Below, one piece after another: positions 62,705 to 64,000 of a DNA stretch of 64,000 nt; the first letter of the stretch is position 1, and the number at the start of each line of letters is the position of its first letter. Source of the stretch: Actinomadura meyerae (GTDB taxonomy: Bacteria > Actinomycetota > Actinomycetes > Streptosporangiales > Streptosporangiaceae); NCBI RefSeq assembly GCF_900188445.1, contig NZ_FZOR01000011.1, forward strand, positions 122,539-186,538, in the 5' to 3' direction. Under the pieces are notes generated by a model. That model did not search any database. It worked only from the letters and a program-made list of their open reading frames with translations, and had not been told where the DNA came from. The position numbers and the translations under genes were made by a program.

Positions 62705-63802
62705 ATGGCCGAACTCGTCACCGGCGAGGCCGTCGCGCTCGACATCCGCGTCGCGCGGCTGGCCAGCCGCGGCTGCGCCTTCCTGCTCGACCTGCTCTTC
62801 CAGGGGGTGCTGCTCTACCTCGTCGTCTACGTCACGGCGATGACGTCGCTCGTCGCGGACGACGCGTGGACGGTCGGGCTCACGCTGCTCGGCACCGTCG
62901 CGGTCCTGGTCGGCTACCCGTGCGCGTCCGAGACGCTGCTGCGGGGCCGGACGCTCGGCAAGATGGGCGTCGGCCTGCGCGTGGTCGGCGACGACGGCGG
63001 GCCGATCCGGTTCCGGCAGGCGCTCGTCCGGGCGCTGGCCGGCGTGATCGAGTTCTGGACGTTCTACGGCTCCCCCGCGCTGATCACCTCGTTCTGCAAC
63101 CGGCGCGGCAAGCGGCTCGGCGACCTGTTCGCGGGCACCATCGTGATCAAGGAGCGGGCCCCCGCGGCGGCGCTGTTCGGCCCGGTCGCGGTGATGCCGC
63201 CGCAGCTCGCCTGGTGGGCCCGGTCGCTGGAGATCTCCATGCTGCCGGACGAGCTGGCGCTGACGGCCCGGCAGTACCTGTCCCGGTTCTGGGAGCTGCT
63301 GCCCGAGGTGCGCGACTCGCTGGGCGAGCGCATCGCGGCGCAGGTCGTCGCCGTGATCAGCCCGCCCCCGCCGCCGGGGGTGCGGCCGGAGATCCTGCTG
63401 TCGGCGGTGCTCGCCGAGCGCCGGCACCGCGAGGAGCTGCGGCTCGCCGAGCGCCGCGCCCGCCGGATGCGCCGCCTCGGCCTGCCCGTGTGGGGCCCGG
63501 GTCCGGCCCCGGTGCCGGCGATGGCGGTGGCCGGACCGCCCGTGGCGGGTCCCGTCCGGCCGGGTCCGCCGCTGCCGCCGCCGTTCCGGCCCCCGCTGCC
63601 GGGCCAGCCGCAGTTCCTGCCGCCGTCCAACTACGGCGCGGGGCCGTACCAGGGCGTCCTGAACGCACCCGGCGGCCCACCCGCGGGCCCCTACCCGACG
63701 GGGCAGTACCCGACAGGCCAGTACCCGACTGGGCCGTCCGAGACAGGGCAGTACCCCGCAGGGGGTCAGCACCCGCCAGGCCAGTATCCGAACGGGCGCT
63801 GA
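62705..63802 (+). CDS. RDD-family membrane protein with Pro/Gly/Tyr repeat tail
   Basis: A 365-residue protein. The RDD domain (about 5-160) opens MAELVTGEAVALDIRVARLASRG, followed by FLLDLLFQGVLLYLVVY, the RTLGKMGVGLRVV loop and GKRLGDLFAGTIVIKE, with about three helices. A cytoplasmic helical part contains many Arg/Glu residues (AERRHREELRLAERRARRMRRL in pieces). The tail from about 270 is Pro-rich and ends in YPTGQ-type repeats. Start ATG 62705 after GGAGGAGCAGGAC; the upstream 19 codons are the leader. RDD domains are implicated in transport of small solutes or ions. Confidence 0.9.
   Translation: MAELVTGEAVALDIRVARLASRGCAFLLDLLFQGVLLYLVVYVTAMTSLVADDAWTVGLTLLGTVAVLVGYPCASETLLRGRTLGKMGVGLRVVGDDGGPIRFRQALVRALAGVIEFWTFYGSPALITSFCNRRGKRLGDLFAGTIVIKERAPAAALFGPVAVMPPQLAWWARSLEISMLPDELALTARQYLSRFWELLPEVRDSLGERIAAQVVAVISPPPPPGVRPEILLSAVLAERRHREELRLAERRARRMRRLGLPVWGPGPAPVPAMAVAGPPVAGPVRPGPPLPPPFRPPLPGQPQFLPPSNYGAGPYQGVLNAPGGPPAGPYPTGQYPTGQYPTGPSETGQYPAGGQHPPGQYPNGR
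63680..63795 (+). repeat. Short YPTGQ-encoding repeats at the end of the RDD gene
   Basis: The DNA repeats a roughly 15-base unit encoding YPTGQ or near variants (YPTGQ, YPTGQ, YPTGP, then degenerate YPAGG and YPNGR). The variation in codons shows the copies are not recent. The encoded tail is probably disordered and may vary between strains. Confidence 0.7.
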
Positions 63803-63983
63803 CCGGCCGCCGTCTGGCAACCACCGCCGTCTCCCCCGCCGCGTCCTGCCGGTGTGGGCCGACCCTGGCAGACCGTCCCACACCGCCACCGTGCGGCCCT
63901 AGCCCCAATGCCGGGAAGTTAAGGTGACGCCGGAGGTGTCAAGGGTTCTCGGCTGGTGGCCGGACATGAGAACGGAGATCCAG

Positions 63984-63999
63984 TAGAACGGGTGTTCTC
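63984..63999. promoter_or_regulatory. GAAC-GGGT-GTTC palindrome resembling an actinobacterial LexA box
   Basis: TAGAAC-GGGT-GTTCTC at the very end of the window. The GAAC-N4-GTTC core is that of the mycobacterial/actinobacterial SOS box (TCGAAC-N4-GTTCGA), though the outer bases deviate. Any gene it controls lies outside the window. The preceding 63803-63980 shows no gene. Confidence 0.35.
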
Positions 64000-64000
64000 T

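Overview
The window is very GC-rich (roughly 70-75%), with frequent GTG/TTG starts and gene packing typical of a high-GC actinomycete. The gene order ftsE-ftsX-(S41 protease)-smpB-ssrA, prfB, an NAD-dependent giant glutamate dehydrogenase, a Ser/Thr kinase, and secA-hpf-comF-lpqB-mtrB-mtrA is the actinobacterial core arrangement. Together with DasR-type amino-sugar control it points to a filamentous actinomycete; I infer something like Actinomadura/Thermomonosporaceae, but genus is not provable from the sequence alone. No rRNA, ordinary tRNA, CRISPR, insertion sequence or prophage was seen. The only RNA gene is ssrA (tmRNA).

Layout. 1-2.5 kb: a minus-strand operon of an orphan bc-type cytochrome b, two small conserved proteins (DUF2945 and DUF3140 types) and a GNAT acetyltransferase cut by the window edge, preceded by a tandem operator-like repeat. 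2.7-9 kb: ssrA with its terminator, then (reading on the minus strand) ftsE, ftsX, an S41 peptidase, smpB and a penicillin-binding-protein homologue whose catalytic motifs are all lost. 9.3-14.2 kb: a tiny zinc-ribbon membrane protein, prfB, and three paralogous lipoproteins around prfB. 14.2-21 kb: 1613-aa glutamate dehydrogenase and a transmembrane Ser/Thr kinase. 21-29.5 kb: a triple-HTH protein, a Uma2 protein, acetoacetyl-CoA synthetase, two HAD proteins, pyrroline-5-carboxylate dehydrogenase (pruA), a DUF6912 protein and an acyl-CoA dehydrogenase.

29.6-42.6 kb is the metabolic centrepiece: murQ and an RpiR regulator, a divergent BadF-type amino-sugar kinase and a GH3 (NagZ-like) lipoprotein gene carrying an in-frame amber codon; then a complete N-acetylglucosamine phosphotransferase system, with the SIS-domain deaminase, IIB, IIA, a HAD phosphatase, HPr and EI on the minus strand and a DasR-like GntR regulator plus the IIC permease on the plus strand. 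Two near-identical 22-26 bp palindromes with the half-site of known DasR operators lie between the divergent halves. Together these genes would release, import, phosphorylate and deaminate GlcNAc/MurNAc for cell-wall recycling and chitin use.

42.8-64 kb: the Rv3235-family gene, secA, a small HGxxPAAW-like membrane protein, a YcaQ-type DNA glycosylase, an orphan NarL-type regulator, hpf, comF, lpqB-mtrB-mtrA, and a tightly overlapping operon of membrane protein, DUF4129, DUF4350, MoxR ATPase and DUF58 proteins, followed by divergent SpoIIM-like and RDD membrane proteins. Most genes are ordinary core genes. The items most worth a second look are the broken nagZ, the catalytically dead PBP, the orphan cytochrome b with its operator array, and the one-locus PTS/peptidoglycan-recycling cluster.
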